64,000 bases of DNA from Lepeophtheirus salmonis (Eukaryota > Arthropoda > Copepoda > Siphonostomatoida > Caligidae): NCBI RefSeq assembly GCF_016086655.4, contig NC_052136.2, positions 10,106,001-10,170,000 of the forward strand, given 5' to 3'. Below the pieces are notes generated by a model that saw only the letters and a list, made by a program, of their open reading frames with translations, was not told the origin of the DNA and did not search any database. Of the stretch, positions 1 to 12,841 are shown piece after piece. Numbering within the stretch: position 1 is the first letter of the stretch; each line of letters starts with the position of its first letter. The translations under genes and the position numbers were made by a program.

Positions 1-3000
1 TTTATACTTACTTCAAATAATCACTGGTTTGAATTTAATAAGTACACTTGCCCACTTGTTGGTCGATAGATATTAACACATTAATAGCAAGTCTTACGGG
101 TGAACCAGTACATTACAATTATCATACACGTTTAGAAACGTTCGGTACGATTCCAAATATATAAAAAACATGATTTATATTAACAAAACTTATTGGACTG
201 AAATAACAATTGATGCAACGATTGCATGTCTTTAGAACACGTTTGTTTACGTTTATTTGTCTTTTATTTTTTTATTATTAGTTTTTGAGCATTTTTTATT
301 ATATGCTTTTTTATAAAACCACAGGACTAAAGTCATAAATTCATATGGTCATTTCCTGTAACTTGATTTTATAACATAGAAAAGTAATAAATAAAAATTG
401 GAATAGGAAAATTGGAAATTGCACCATATTTTTTGTGTGCTCATTCCGATTAATCGTCCATCACTATGTATTTTTTTAGAGTTTTTCATTACAAGGAATA
501 GTTCAGCACAGTGATTTGGATTTTTCTTTATTGTGTGAGGGTTTTTACTGGATTATAAGGTGATCAATTTTTTTAAATGATATTCTTTTAAATATTATAT
601 TTGACACCTTTTGATAAATGTTTTAAAAATTTGATTCAATCATATTATAGGTGACAAAATTATTTTCTTAATAAGATATTATTTTAATTAGTACAAAATA
701 TTTATTTTCATTCTTTGACTATTTTTCATGTAATTATATATTTGTTTATTCATGTAAGAATAAATAAAATAAAATAAAGATAACTTAAAAAGTGATCAAC
801 CATTATTGTTCAAGGAAGGTTGAATTTTCAAATAACATTTCAGGCAAGTTTGAGTAATTTCCATTAGCTAGTGTTGAATGGAGCTCTTTGGCTAAGAATA
901 CATAGATCATAAATCCACTTTATGATTGAACAGCAGATATCGTAAAATTTTACCCATCTGTTTAAATAAGACATTTCAAAACTAAAAGATGGATCATTAA
1001 GCGTTGTAGGCGTTTCAAAACAAGGCGGGAATATCAATTGCATCTGTTTGTGGTGTTTTTTCTGTTGATATATTTTTTACGTTACACAGTGAGAGTTTTT
1101 TTATTTTTGGTATTGTAGATTTTAATAGTCTATTTTAGCTGTTTTTCTACTTGCTTTTATGTCTGTTTATTTTCTTTATTTTTTGGTAATACCTCAGTAA
1201 AAGACAAAAATATACGCTTCCTTACCGTATATTGTTGAAAACTGTCAATGTTTCTAGTTTTTTTCTCCAAATAAGTTTTCTGAATATTTATTGATTCAAT
1301 TAGAATTAAATCCTTTGAAGTTGTTAAAATTATCAACAATTATTTAATAAAAATTGGCGAACTGATACCAACTAATTTTGGGCCTTGAAAAAGATATATT
1401 GAAAGGCTGCGTGATACAATTTAGGTAACGATATGTTTCCTACATGAAAAGTATCTTTCTAGATTTTTTTTTCTTGAGTACTAAATCTACTCTTAAACTA
1501 TTATAGAGCTCCGTCAGAGGTTTTTATATTTTATTGATATAAAATTAAATAGAATCAAATATAGACCATTAAAAAATGACCAATCATTATAATTAAATAA
1601 AACTCGATTTTTATAAAAAAATATTTAGGGAAACTTTGAATAAGTTTCAGGAAATTGTTGACTTTGTTAAAGTAGAGATTTTATCTGTGTTGGAATAATA
1701 GAATAATCCAGCCATTTTATTTAGCATAAAATAATTTGACGATAATTTTTTTGTCTATTTTTTATGTGTTGCTCAATACACACATTCATAGTCACTTACA
1801 CTTAGTTATGTTACATATTATTACCAGTAACGTACATGAAGCCTTTTTTAACTCAATTTATGTTTCCATTCAATAACTGAACAAAATATGGATTAAAATC
1901 CAAATAGAATATTAAAAACAACAAAAAACATCGATTACAAAGTTGGCAAAATCTGTATTGTTTTATTGTTTTTCTTTTTTAATTGTACCAAAAAAAGGTG
2001 AATGAGGGTCAAGGCCATTATTCACAAGTAATTAAAGAAAAGTATTCATTACTTTTAGCATATAAATATGTATTATATACCTTGAAAATAAAGTTTTTTG
2101 ATTGTATAAACGGTTCAATATATGTTGAATTACTCAAGGTTTTCGTACATAATGAATATTATTATAATATTTAATATTTGGACAAATTCACCAAACAGTG
2201 ATATAATATTTTTATCATTGTTTAGTGATTGAGTTTGGACATATTAAACGTTCTTTTGCAGAGCTTTTAACTTCATAATTAATTACCTAGGATATGAGAT
2301 ACATAATTTTTTTTAATGCTTGGTTTGAGCAATTTGAGATTTTTTTTTTTATTCAAAACTTTATTGATGCCATTACAAATACATAATTAATGGAGCACTA
2401 GCAGAAAAGAATGCAAAAGTATTTTTTATGACCTTCCAGGTTTGCAAATATGATTCATTTATTAATTATTGGCAAAGTCACTTATTTTCAATTTAAAAAA
2501 ATTTAATTTCTAACCAAGGTCTTGATTAAAAAAAAAATATGACATTAGAAATGAATAAGGATTTTATTTCCATATTAATTATGACTACACTTTAGCTTAG
2601 AAAGTGATATATGGTTAAATGACGGTATATTTAAACAATAGCCTAGTCCAACTGATTTCTTAGGACTGAGAATTGTGAATCGGAATCGATTCTATATTTT
2701 GAGTAAACTATCAACACAAAACTTAAAAATCAATTCCAATTTCAAAGAAATCTATTTCATTAGTATTTTGAATTTATTTTTGAGTTCAATAAACAAGTTA
2801 TAATTATGGTGTACAAGTTGTAACTTGAATAACCAAATTGTACAAATCCCATTTTTCTCGTCTAAAAATCCTTTATTAAAATTATTCATCTCATTTTTGC
2901 AATGGAATTTGTACAATTTTCTGTCACTATTAGCAATATGTACAAAATTGCAACTTGTACATAACATATAGGTATATTAAACTGTCAGTTTATTAATTAA

Positions 3001-4104
3001 AATACATCATTTGAACTTTTTTATCTTTAGGGTCAAAAAAATTTGACTATGAGGCATTTTAGTAAAGTCTGGAAAAGTAATCGTATTCTGAAGATGTAAT
3101 CGAATTCAATTTGTTCCGTTTGAAAAATTATTGATATTTCCTACTTGGATATAATAATATTAGATATATGCTTTCAAAATATTGATTTAGTAATACTTGA
3201 GACTTCAAAAAAAAAAAAGAAAAAAAAGTAGAAATTTGGTGAATCCTGACAACCGAAATGTATGGGCCCTTTATATTAGAAATAATTGTCTCATTAACTT
3301 TAATATATATATAAAATTATATTTAGTGCATTTATTCAATTTAGAATTTTAAATCTCAGTTGGTAAATAAAGGGATTATTAAGACATTCTTATTTTCCTT
3401 TTAAGTACCCTCGGAATAATGTAGAGAATGAATTGCCAACTTAACTTTATGGGCATTTTGTTGCAGGATTGCATGATGATTATCTTCATTGGCTTAAATT
3501 GACCCAAATAGAAAAAAAAAATGATCTTTTCCATATATTATGCTTGTGAACGCATTATGAAACTGTTTTATGTATACCTTTTTTAATGAATGTATGACTG
3601 AAAAACAAAACTGTTTTCAGTCACAACAAATTTGAAACAATATTTTATAAGTAATTAATCTATTATACAAAGATCACCTGAAGCTTGTTATATATAATTT
3701 TATCGAATTTCTAAAAATTATCTATTAAATTGTATTTATTTTAACAATACGTAATATATTTAGATTAAATGTTTGATCCCTGGCAGACTGTCAAAAGGAA
3801 TTAACATAATTAACGTAGAATAAATTTAGGTTCACTAGTTTCAAAACAAAAACTCTTCAGAGTCAAAAATTATTCTGGAAATATCATTTTGTTATATTAA
3901 TATCTTATATAGAATTTGATTCATCTTGATTTTTGATTTAGAACAATGTTTCATTTTCAGGCCCTTTTAGAAAAAATTTCAAATAACATGTCTGCATGGA
4001 TAAGCAAATAAGGACATTAATACTTAGTAAAACTAGCGTCAATTGATGTTTTTTAAATAATTAATATATGTATGGCATCGGAAGCATTTTTTTTTTGTTG
4101 AGGG
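1..4104. other. AT-rich spacer, no gene seen
   Basis: No frame longer than about 71 codons is open on either strand, and the short open frames show no family pattern. The stretch is dominated by A and T homopolymers. I see no tRNA-like fold, transposase motif or clear terminal inverted repeat. Confidence 0.6.
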
Positions 4105-4269
4105 GAATTAATGCTAAATGCTGATAAATAATAATATCTGTAAGATTTGATCGAGCGAAGGAGTTTTAAACTATAATGTTTACTTATATTTCTACAAGTG
4201 TAACTTCACTAGAAAATTTTAAATAACTTTTTATTATTGACTATTTAAAAAAAGAAATAACCCCACATC

Positions 4270-4307
<38 letters not shown>
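4105..4307 (+). mobile_element. 5'-truncated LINE 3' end with poly(A) tail
   Basis: The block around 4165-4235 (ttttaaactataatgttta, then cttcac, then ctagaaaattttaaat) repeats, with scattered differences, the block at 55950-56010. That second block lies just downstream of a recognisable LINE C-terminal fragment. The same motif also occurs, inverted, in the 3' region of the LINE at 48-51 kb (48090-48110). Here it ends in an uninterrupted run of 36 A at 4272-4307, which I read as the retroposed poly(A) tail. Nothing of the reverse transcriptase is left. The 5' limit is approximate, and no target-site duplication was pinned down. Confidence 0.5.
4272..4307 (+). repeat. 36-bp A homopolymer
   Basis: An uninterrupted run of 36 A following 'cacatcct'. 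It is by far the longest homopolymer in the window and sits at the end of the LINE 3'-like block, so it is best explained as a young poly(A) tail, not drift. Confidence 0.9.
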
Positions 4308-4309
<2 letters not shown>

Positions 4310-4869
4310 TTATTTTTTGCTTGGAATATGCTTATTATTTTTATATTTTCGCATTTATTTATCCTCTAAAATTAACAATCTTTTTTTCCTGCATTTTTAT
4401 TCAAGATCGTCTTTTGTTACAAATTAACAGTAAGAGTATATCACAACTAAAGAGTTTAGAGATCTGCCCAGGAAAATTTAAAAATATTACATTTAATAGA
4501 AGGCATGTGGAGGTTTCTTTAAGGCCTAGCAAGGTGGTACAAAATGTGATGATCAAAAGGTACCTGTTTTTCATTTGAAAAAAGTATGTAACAATTTTGA
4601 CACATAAAAAATATTTATAAAAGTTTAAAAATACCAATAAAAGATATATCTTTGACTAGAGTCGTAAATTACAAGCATTTTCTCACGTGGGATATGTCTG
4701 TAATTGGTAATCTGAGCAGTCTTTTTTATTAATTTGCACTGATCAAGTATTTATACAATTAACGGAAGGCCCATTAACATACAATGGATATTCAATTATC
4801 TTACTGAAGACAGGATATTTCCAAAGAAGATTTTTCCGATGCAATTGATAAGGCTGTAAATCCTTATTA

Positions 4870-5205
4870 ATCCTTATTTTTTAAATTCTTGAATGGAGAA
4901 CGTCTAAATATAAAGTAATCTTTCGTGCGTGTGTTCATGAATGATGGGAAGTAACATTGAAGATTTGTAAAGGTGTTTTAAGTGTGATTCTTGATTGGAC
5001 TTAGAATATAATGGAAAATTGAAAACAAAGTAATTCCTACCTATGCACTTGCTTGATACGGAGTGGGAAATTGTGTTTTTTTGTTGCTCTTATAGATGCT
5101 TGCAGATGATTGAATAAAATGTCATGACCGCTAAGCTGCTCATCTCTCAAATATTATTTAAATCAACAGGGTGACCATTTTAATTTTCTGGTTTTTTACA
5201 TACTG
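4870..5205 (-). repeat. Dispersed repeat family R, copy 1
   Basis: Read on the minus strand it runs from a head (gtaaaaaaccagaaaatt then tggtcaccctg) through 'gagcagcttagc' to a tail (aggaattact, ttctaagtcc, atgttactt, catgaacacacgc). The same order of blocks recurs at 25650-26000, 36020-36350 and 57365-57665 on the plus strand. The unit is about 300-350 bp, with no open frame and no recognised pol III boxes. Copies differ at perhaps a quarter to a third of positions, judged by eye. Confidence 0.6.
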
Positions 5206-6379
5206 ACATCCTATATTTACAACAGCTTTACACATTACTGCTTGAACGTCTTATTATACTACACTAATGAAACATACCATTAATAAACTTTGGAGTTTAT
5301 TAAGGAGTTATATGTTGGATCTGATGAGCCATTATTGTCTATGTCCTTGATAGATACAAAGTGCAGGAGTGATCCGCAGGGAATGGACTGAAGGAAAGAT
5401 TTATTTTTGTTTTAGAAATTTTTTTCGTCAAGAAAAATTTTTTGACGTGAAAATAGGGTTAATTTTTTTTTCTAAGAATATCCTTTCAGGTCAATCGATA
5501 AAATTATGCAACATATTTACAAATTATAAAAACCAAGCCCCTCAAAAAAAAAAAAAATGTTCATATATAATTATGCGGACGACCCTGGACTAGAACTTTC
5601 TTTTGTCTGTTTCCTCCTCCTTTCAAATATTCTTGAAGCTATTATAATCCAACTTTATCAGCAGCTGATCAACTTTCTACAGAAACAATATTCAAATTGT
5701 CAGGTTACCCTGTCAATTTTAGTCTATTTACTTAGGATTTACAAATCTGCTTATGGGTAATAAATTGAAGGATATGCAGTATTGAAGCTTACGGAAGAAT
5801 ACGTTTCTGAGAGGCGGATTAAGAAAGAATTGTTTAAAAAAAAGAAGACCTATCATCATCTTAGTGAGGATGTTAAGACCCCTCAATTATGTTTTATATA
5901 ATGTGTTTTATTTTAATGGATCCTTGTATGTCTTATCTCAACTCTATTAATATTAAACTTTGTGAATTTAAATTTGAGAATGAATACAATTAAAAAAAGA
6001 TAGCACAATTTTTTTATATAATTGTAATTAGCAAAAAATTTTATGTATTAATAGCTTTTAACATTTTAAATTTTTTTGTAGAAGCTTGGTACTTAATAAT
6101 TATCTTTTTTTAAATGATCATTTAGAACAAATTAAGGTAGTTTTCCAATTGTATAATATCCCTTAAAATAAACTTTAAACAACAAAAAAGCAAAAAAACA
6201 ATCTAACATACCATCCAAAGGGTGGTATGACTACCACAAGCCAACGTATACGAGTTAATAATATATATTTATTCATTAAAGTAGGCCATTTTTGTTTATT
6301 TTTTCAAAGCCTACAAACATGTTAGATTACTCATATACGCATGACCATGTAAGAATAATAATTAACATAAGGATATGTA
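5206..6379. other. Spacer, no gene seen
   Basis: Two overlapping short open frames at 5369-5593 and 5557-5760 lack any family pattern and are broken around an A13 run near 5546. Otherwise AT-rich sequence without motifs I can assign. Confidence 0.5.
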
Positions 6380-6565
6380 ATAAAGTTAATTAATTTGTTT
6401 ACTAGATACAGAGCAGGATGTGTGTTTACTTTTCTTCCTACTGTCACACAGCAATATAGAATATATAATTATAGCTAAGCTGCTCTTTCCCGAAACATTC
6501 TTTAACTGTCAGGGGTACCACGTTAATTTTCGGTTTTTTTTTTAGCATACCGAAGGATAACATTA
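6380..6565 (-). repeat. Dispersed repeat family R, copy 2 (head half)
   Basis: On the minus strand it reads from the poly-A-like head through 'accgaaaattaacgtggtac' and 'ctgacagttaaagaatgttt' to 'gcagcttagctata', followed by ggaagaaaagtaaac and ctctgtatctagtaaac. These match the first half of the copy at 25650-26000. The tail half is absent or too decayed to see. Confidence 0.6.
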
Positions 6566-6694
6566 TTTTCCACTCTGGTAATATTGTCACGTATCAATAT
6601 CCTGGTAGTATAGTAACTGTCGGGTAGAATTTATATTTAGATAAATAGTTACACATGTATTGAATTCTCCTCCAAATAATCGTGATGAAAATCT

Positions 6695-6870
6695 TGTGTA
6701 CTTGCGGATGTTAAAAAAACAAGACAAGAGAGGAGGTGTAGAAGGAAATAAACAAGGAAATTGGCAAGAATTACTCCCATATCGATACCCAATTCTACTT
6801 TGAGTCCAAAAAGGACTTAGAATTATAACTCTGCAAGAAATTCTCAGGCCTTTTATGAGCATATAAGAAT
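6695..6870 (+). repeat. Dispersed repeat family R, copy 3 (tail half)
   Basis: Plus-strand blocks 'gaaggaaataaacaagg', 'ggcaagaattactccca', 'caattctactttgagtcc', 'aggacttagaattataact' and 'cttttatgagcat' follow the tail of the other copies closely. Because copy 2 next to it runs the other way, the two half copies stand head to head about 130 bp apart. The 91-codon open frame on the minus strand here is only a passage through this repeat. Confidence 0.65.
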
Positions 6871-8235
6871 ATTTTATGAAGTTTTGAATATAATCGAATC
6901 TATTTCGGAAATTATGTTCACTACTCAGTAATAAAATAATAATGACAACTACAAAGGAAAAAGAAAAACCATCTTCAGATTACCAATTTCAAAAATACGG
7001 GCTAGTTAAAAAATTCACAGGATTAACATGTCTGCCAATTATGTTTTAAAACACTACTTGGTCATGTTATAACATCTGATAACGAGGATGGGAGAGTCGT
7101 AAGGTCGTAACGTAATCAATTTTCAATTGCAGATATTATCCATATAACAGTGAATTGTTCAATTATTATGATCTGTTTTAGATATTTATTAGGATTATTA
7201 ATTGAAAATATAATAAAAAACTAAATTTGTGGTTAGAATATAACGACATACGAATTATGAAACAATTTTTCAATGTGACCTTAAAAGAGTTGAGGATATG
7301 GCCACTCTAACAACAAAATAATTTGAAGGGATCAATACCAACTAATTTTAATATAATTACTTTGATTTTGGACTTCGAATTGAGACCGAGACTATGAAGG
7401 TTCGAGACAATGACATTCAAATAACTTAATACTCCATCTAAGAAGATTAACGTTATGTGGAAATATCTTTTATGTTGGATTTAAAAAATTATTCGTTTTA
7501 AATAAATATTAAATGCAGAGAAACATATTAATACTTAAAAATACTTTAAGATACTAATAATTAACCAAATATTATGTATTTATTCGAGAGATAGAACATA
7601 TCATAAAAACAATTTAGCAAAGGTCATATATATTTTTATGTATAAAGGTATTATGCCAATCACTTGAAGTAAATAAATTAAATATTCAGCCAGTGTTTCC
7701 CACCTCTCAGTTGGTCATTATAACTTTCGTATATTGTATATCTAATTTTTTTGTTAAAATAGAGCATGAGATTACGTATTATTGGTTTTTATATTTGACC
7801 AAGTAAAAATAAATCATTAGTTATACTTATGCAAACCCATCCTCATTTTAATAAAGATCAGAATTAATTGTTTAGTCATAAGGGAGAAGTGTATTTTGGA
7901 TTATTTCTTCTATTTATTTATTTTATATCAGTAACTGATACAAATGCGTGCTATTTTTCTGCAACAGTACTATGATCATAAACACTGTTGTCATTTTCAG
8001 CTGCCAGCTTACATTATTTTTTTTACCAATAAAATCGTAAAATAATTGGGCATTTTGTTTATTGTTGTGTTCATCTTTGATGCAAGTTTAAAGAATAATG
8101 CACTTATTCAAAGCAAAATGTTCATTATTATTGGGAAAATCTATTGGAAAAATAATTGATATTGAACTATATCATCCTCAAGTGGTTTTTGTCTATCAAA
8201 AAAACCAATCAAATCAATATCGCTAGTGAATTATA
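6871..8235. other. Spacer, no gene seen
   Basis: AT-rich, no open frame of note and no recognised element. A short patch at 7370-7430 has several gag/gac motifs but no clear period. Confidence 0.5.
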
Positions 8236-8237
8236 TA

Positions 8238-8945
8238 TAGGGTGGTTTTTTAACGGTCCCCCATTTTTTGTCATAAATATTGGTATCATTGTAATGATTT
8301 AGGCTTCAGTTAACTATAAAAAAGAGTTGTTGTTTCAATATAAGCAAAAATATTATAATTTTACCTTAGTTTTCTTCAAACGCATAAAATAATTGATATT
8401 GAAGCAGAAACGTAAAAAAATGATGCCATAATGATTCTAAATATCGGGATTCAGACGTCGTATAAACAAATTAAGTGTTCAGTATTTGGCAATTCTGATG
8501 ATGGGTGTATAAAGTCTTTGCAAACCAAGAGATTATTTTCCTACAAAATGTTTTGTATTGTTTCGAAAGTGTACTCTTGGTGCAAGAACATCAATAAATC
8601 TTAATACTACACAAACAGTTTACCTCCCTCTACACCAGATATATATCACCTAGTTTTTTCAAGTAAATAATATTTTAGGGGAGAGTTAATAAAGTTTACA
8701 ACCGAGAGAGAACATACTCTTTGTTAATAGTAAACCAACTTAGGAGTAAATACAATGATAAACTGTACACCCCACATGAAAAGTTGTAACAAAGCTTAGG
8801 GCAAAATTAGTCATTTTAAGAAGCATTTATATACTTTCTTTCACATACATAAATCTTTAAATTAATTACTAAACTTTATTAATCACTTAATTCAAATTTG
8901 ACTAATTTTGAATTTACTATGGGACTGTTCAATAAAACCACCCGA
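8238..8945. mobile_element. Non-autonomous TA-flanked DNA transposon (MITE)
   Basis: The left end 'tagggtggttttttaacggt' and the reverse complement of the right end 'tcgggtggttttattgaaca' form terminal inverted repeats of about 27 bp; both continue into a 'tcccat' block. TA stands directly outside each end (8236-8237, 8946-8947), as expected of Tc1/mariner-type insertion. The 708-bp interior has no coding trace that I recognise, so it depends on a transposase elsewhere. Confidence 0.7.
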
Positions 8946-9468
8946 TAGACCTAGAGTATAGAAAACGGGCAACCTACGACCTTACAAGAAGCTTCTACGA
9001 ATGAAAGTTTATATATCTAAATATGAATTAATTAAATATAATTATTTTGTTTGGAAGTATTATATATATTCTATATGTATTTTAATTAAATAACTTTTTT
9101 TTTTTTTAGAATGTGGCTCTAATATGTGTTATAAAAATTTCATAAATTTTTCTGAAAATGTGCGATCAATTACAATTACATTATCAATGACTACATTTTG
9201 TGAATAAAACGCATAAAAGACCAAGGTGTTGTTATCTTCGAACAAAGCCCTTTAAAAAATATATTTCTTTTTTGACATCTACATTTATTTTTCCGCTCGA
9301 TTGAATCATTTTATACATATTCCCAAATACAAAAATTTGGGAATCAATATTAAATTTTGAAATATATTAATTCACTGATTGGAAAAAAGAGGGACATCAA
9401 GTATATTTTTAAAATTTGCTGTATTTGAAAAAGCATTAAACCAAGAAAATCAAAAAATAAACAATGAA
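8946..9468. other. Spacer, no gene seen
   Basis: AT-rich, with a T10 run near 9100. No element or open frame could be assigned. Confidence 0.4.
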
Positions 9469-9795
9469 TCAAATAAATATACATTCACTTTGCAACAATA
9501 ATGGCATTGAACCAAAGAAATAAACTTTGGCGTCTGAGTATAATATATTTATTTCGGATTTTTGAACCACGCATTTTTGATCAAAGTTCTTTGGACCATC
9601 AACTAACGGAGCTATTGACATTTCAACTCTTTCAACCACTATTAACCAATAACAGTCGAAAGAGTTCAGGTCAGAGCTTGAAGAGAGATAGATGGATTTG
9701 TACCTGAATTGAGCCAAAAACCGGTTACAGTATCCCAGCGTATGGAATGAAACGCCGTCCTTTTGCGATACATAGGTATAATTAGGATATCTCAT
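9469..9795 (-). pseudogene. Tc1/mariner transposase, C-terminal fragment
   Basis: The 108-codon minus frame carries two catalytic-domain landmarks of Tc1-like DDE transposases in the right order and spacing. 'YTYVSQKDGVSFHT' corresponds to the usual YVxQQDGAPxHT block with the second catalytic Asp. 'SSSSDLNSFDCYWL' corresponds to SSPDLNPLDYxxW with the third acidic residue. 'VVERV' follows, as in the family. The N-terminal helix-turn-helix and first Asp are missing, and the sequence after 'VVERV' no longer resembles the family. Upstream on the minus strand (9800-9920) another frame is open but could not be placed. It is a dead fragment; no terminal repeats were identified. Confidence 0.6.
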
Positions 9796-9799
9796 GCAT

Positions 9800-10987
9800 A
9801 CTTATTGGTACACAATATATGTAAGAAATAGTCCTTTTTTCGTTGGCCAGGCTCTTCATAACTTTTGACAACAGCTCGAGTACACACTTCATCCCGAATT
9901 GTGGTTGTCGATGAGACATATTGTACTCATCTAGACATCAACCATAGAAGAAATTGTTTAGTGGACATGGCCGTGAAGAAAATCGACTATGAAACATCTT
10001 TGTTGCCCTTAAGTGGATTTTGTAATGATTAGGGATGAGAAAACTGTTAAAATCGCGATAAATTTAATAAACTGGGCCTGAGAGTATGCCAAAAAAAGTA
10101 TTGTAACTTTGATAGACAAAATATCTGCTGACAATGATCGATGTAGTACTATTTGCTAATTAATACGTTTGAAAGTTTAAAACATGGATAAATAATAAAT
10201 AAAAACACTAATAGCTTGCAGGTTACCAACATTTAGATATCTTTTTTCTAAATTTATATACATGAAAATTTCAAAAAATTTCACATCTCGACACATTGTA
10301 CACTCTATACAATTAAAAAATTACTTACCCATCTTTTGGAGTTTACTTTTTGATAGGTTTCTGCACAATTTGGGTTACTTCATAATTCAACAAATACATT
10401 CCGACCAATTCCGTAGATTTTTATTCTTTTTCCTTGTTAAAAAGTTTACTTTTACCTTAACTTAATTCTAAAGTTCTAAAAATTTAGAAATCAAAAATTC
10501 TCGAAAATCTGATTTGATGAGAAAAAGTTAAGAACAGGTGGTTTACGCATCAAGAACCTGCAAATACATTTTTAGATTCGTAAAATTTGATATGGATCCT
10601 CTAATATTTAAAAAAAAGAAATTCAGATTTACAATTTATCATTTTAACTAAATGATTACTACCATCAATAAATAATCAGCCAAGTCATATTAATATTTGT
10701 ACATATATTGTATGTTTGAATAAAAGAAGCTATAAAAAAGAGACGATGGGATAGTTTGTAAACTCTTGTCTTTCTTGAAAAATGAATAAGTTTTATTTGC
10801 ATTATATTTATTTTTCAAATTGGTCTGTATTTAACTTTCATAAAAAGAGCTAAATATAGTTTATTTATCATTCAGTGAGTAACGAGATGTTAAAAAGTCC
10901 TCTTATAAAAAACTATCTGATTAAATGAATATCAAAGTTTTTTCTTTCCTATATGTATATATATATCTATAATGGTACATATTTACA
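9800..10987. other. Spacer, mostly unassigned
   Basis: The first 300 bases are less AT-rich than the surroundings and a minus frame is open for roughly 40 codons. This may be the upstream part of the Tc1-like remnant, but no motif confirms it. The rest is AT-rich with nothing recognised. Confidence 0.35.
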
Positions 10988-10990
10988 TTA

Positions 10991-12838
10991 GACTGTCCCG
11001 TTTTCAACATAATATTTTTTTCCGGTAAAAGGATTTTTCTACTAGAAACAATAAAAAAGTGACCTTTGCAAAGTTTAAGACCTCTCATGCTCTTTTTTGC
11101 TGGGCATTTTTAAACATTCTGTACAGTTCCAAAAATGGTGCTATAAGTCAAAAATTTGATATATCTGTGTTTTTCATAAAATATTGGAAAGTCAAATTAG
11201 TGAGCAAATCATAGACGCATAAAACTATTTAAAAAAGATCCCCAATACTGATTAACAAAATACAAAAAAATACTGTTTTCTACTCATATTTGTAGTCAAA
11301 AGGAAGTTTGCTGCGCATTTTTTACTTCACTAAAGCTCACGTCCTCCTTTCATCTCGTGGAAAACATATACCTACCAATACATATCTTTTAAGATATGGA
11401 CTGAATTATATCTTTATTTGTGAAAAACTAAAAAAATGAAGCTCTAAATGTGTTCATTTTGATATAAACATATGATCCTCAAAGTTTGATCCATTTCTAT
11501 GAATATTTAGAGGTAGATCAATGGCCTTAAAGCTTAGAAATTTAGCATATTTCTTGGAAAAAAGGTAATTTTTGTTTGAATATCATCTGTATACTACACA
11601 TTACAGCTTGTTATTAAAAATAATATATTTATTTATGTAAAAGTTCTATCAAAAGTTTTTTTTTTTATAAATTTTTATGATCATTTATTTTTGACGTGTA
11701 TAAAAGAACGATAAACATATTTAAATGAAATGTAGGGTTTTTCCTTTTATTTCTGTTTATCTGCGTATCACAGTCAATAAGCAGCTACTGATATCTACAA
11801 AAAAAAAAAGTACAATTTCTTATAAGCCTTTACCTTAATTACCTTTTTTTGAGGCAAAACACCTATATAGACAAGTTTTATGAAATAGATCAAAAACTTT
11901 TTGTCAAAATGGATACCCCTGAAAAAAAAATCTAAGTAATGACCATGTTTATTTGTGACACGATTGGGCTTTATATAGTGTATCCACTGAATATTCTTAT
12001 TTAGTTCTTTTTTTAGTAGAATAACGAGGATATTGAAGGGTTGCATCATTGCAATAAAATACTATACCTTAAAAAAAATTAAGTTATGTATAAAAGGGTG
12101 GTCCAAAAAGTTTCCGACCACACAATGATACAAGACATTTTTTTTATGATTTTTTATTTTCAACATTTTATCGTAACTCTACACACTTCTCATACCGATC
12201 CTTCCATTTCTATAACTCGTCCAAATGGTACTCCGAGCTTATTCCGAGCAAAATATATGTTCATGAGACACTTTATGTTATTGCCTCAAATACTCTGAAT
12301 TGGATTGACTTAGACGTGTCAAATTTTAACACAACAAACCTATATAAATTGTTATTCTTTGAATCTATTCAAAAGTTATACAATAAAAAAACAAGCATTA
12401 AATGACAACTCGATACTCAATTTTGTTCATTTTCACAAAAACTCTCACATCAACTCACTCAAAAGACTGTTACATAACAACTGTGCGCCAAAATGACTAA
12501 AACTTTAATAAGGAACTGTCAACAGATGCTAGATAGATGTACTAGCTTTTATTTATGGGTGCTGGCATCTTGATGTTGAGGTTGTACACTTTTCAAAACA
12601 CTGTCGTATTACAAATATTTCTATTTTTGGGGATAAATTTCCCTTAGCATTTTTCGGGGGTGAAAAAGGGGGCTAGCCTTCAGTGCACGCGTATTCGGAA
12701 CTGTAAAAGAGTATGTGCCACACCTAAAAACAGTCTGAGATGCCCATAAATTTTCTAAGGGTAGTTTTGTATATTGGCCCGTCAGAAAAAATATTTCTGT
12801 AGGGAAAAAAAATATTAACCAAAAAAAACAGGACAGTC
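10991..12838. mobile_element. Non-autonomous DNA transposon with GACTGTCC ends
   Basis: The left end 'gactgtcccgttttcaacat' and the reverse complement of the right end 'gactgtcctgttttttttgg' are inverted copies. Each is followed by 'aatatttttttcc'-like sequence, and each is flanked by TA (10989-10990, 12839-12840). A third end of the same family lies at 23950-24140. It shares the subterminal block with 'gcaaagtttaagacctctca' at 11076-11095 in a slightly altered form. The element is 1848 bp, of which 514 bp is a later mariner insertion. No transposase of its own was seen. Confidence 0.6.
12093..12606 (-). mobile_element. Internally deleted mariner element
   Basis: Read on the minus strand: a decayed 5' end near 12606, a leader, then an ATG at 12430 opening 'MNKIEYRVVIK'. 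This resembles the mariner N-terminus (M-x-K-x-EYR-x-VIK). It then jumps, with stops, to 'KWKDRYEKCVEL', which resembles the family C-terminus, and ends in 'ggtcggaaactttttggacc'. The left terminus ggtggtccaaaaagtttcc matches the right terminus of the 22-kb element. TA flanks both sides (12091-12092, 12607-12608). The catalytic middle of the transposase is gone, leaving a 514-bp derivative nested inside the GACTGTCC element. Confidence 0.65.
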
Positions 12839-12841
12839 TAA

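Noticed and set aside
1983..2174. 63-codon plus-strand frame
   Set aside because: Composition follows the local base content, and there is no motif or support from neighbouring frames.
4321..4637. Overlapping 85-codon plus and 78-codon minus frames
   Set aside because: Phe/Ile/Lys-rich, both strands open in the same AT-rich segment, no family pattern; likely chance.
6587..6862. 91-codon minus-strand open frame
   Set aside because: It is the complement of family R copy 3; other copies of the repeat do not keep the frame open.
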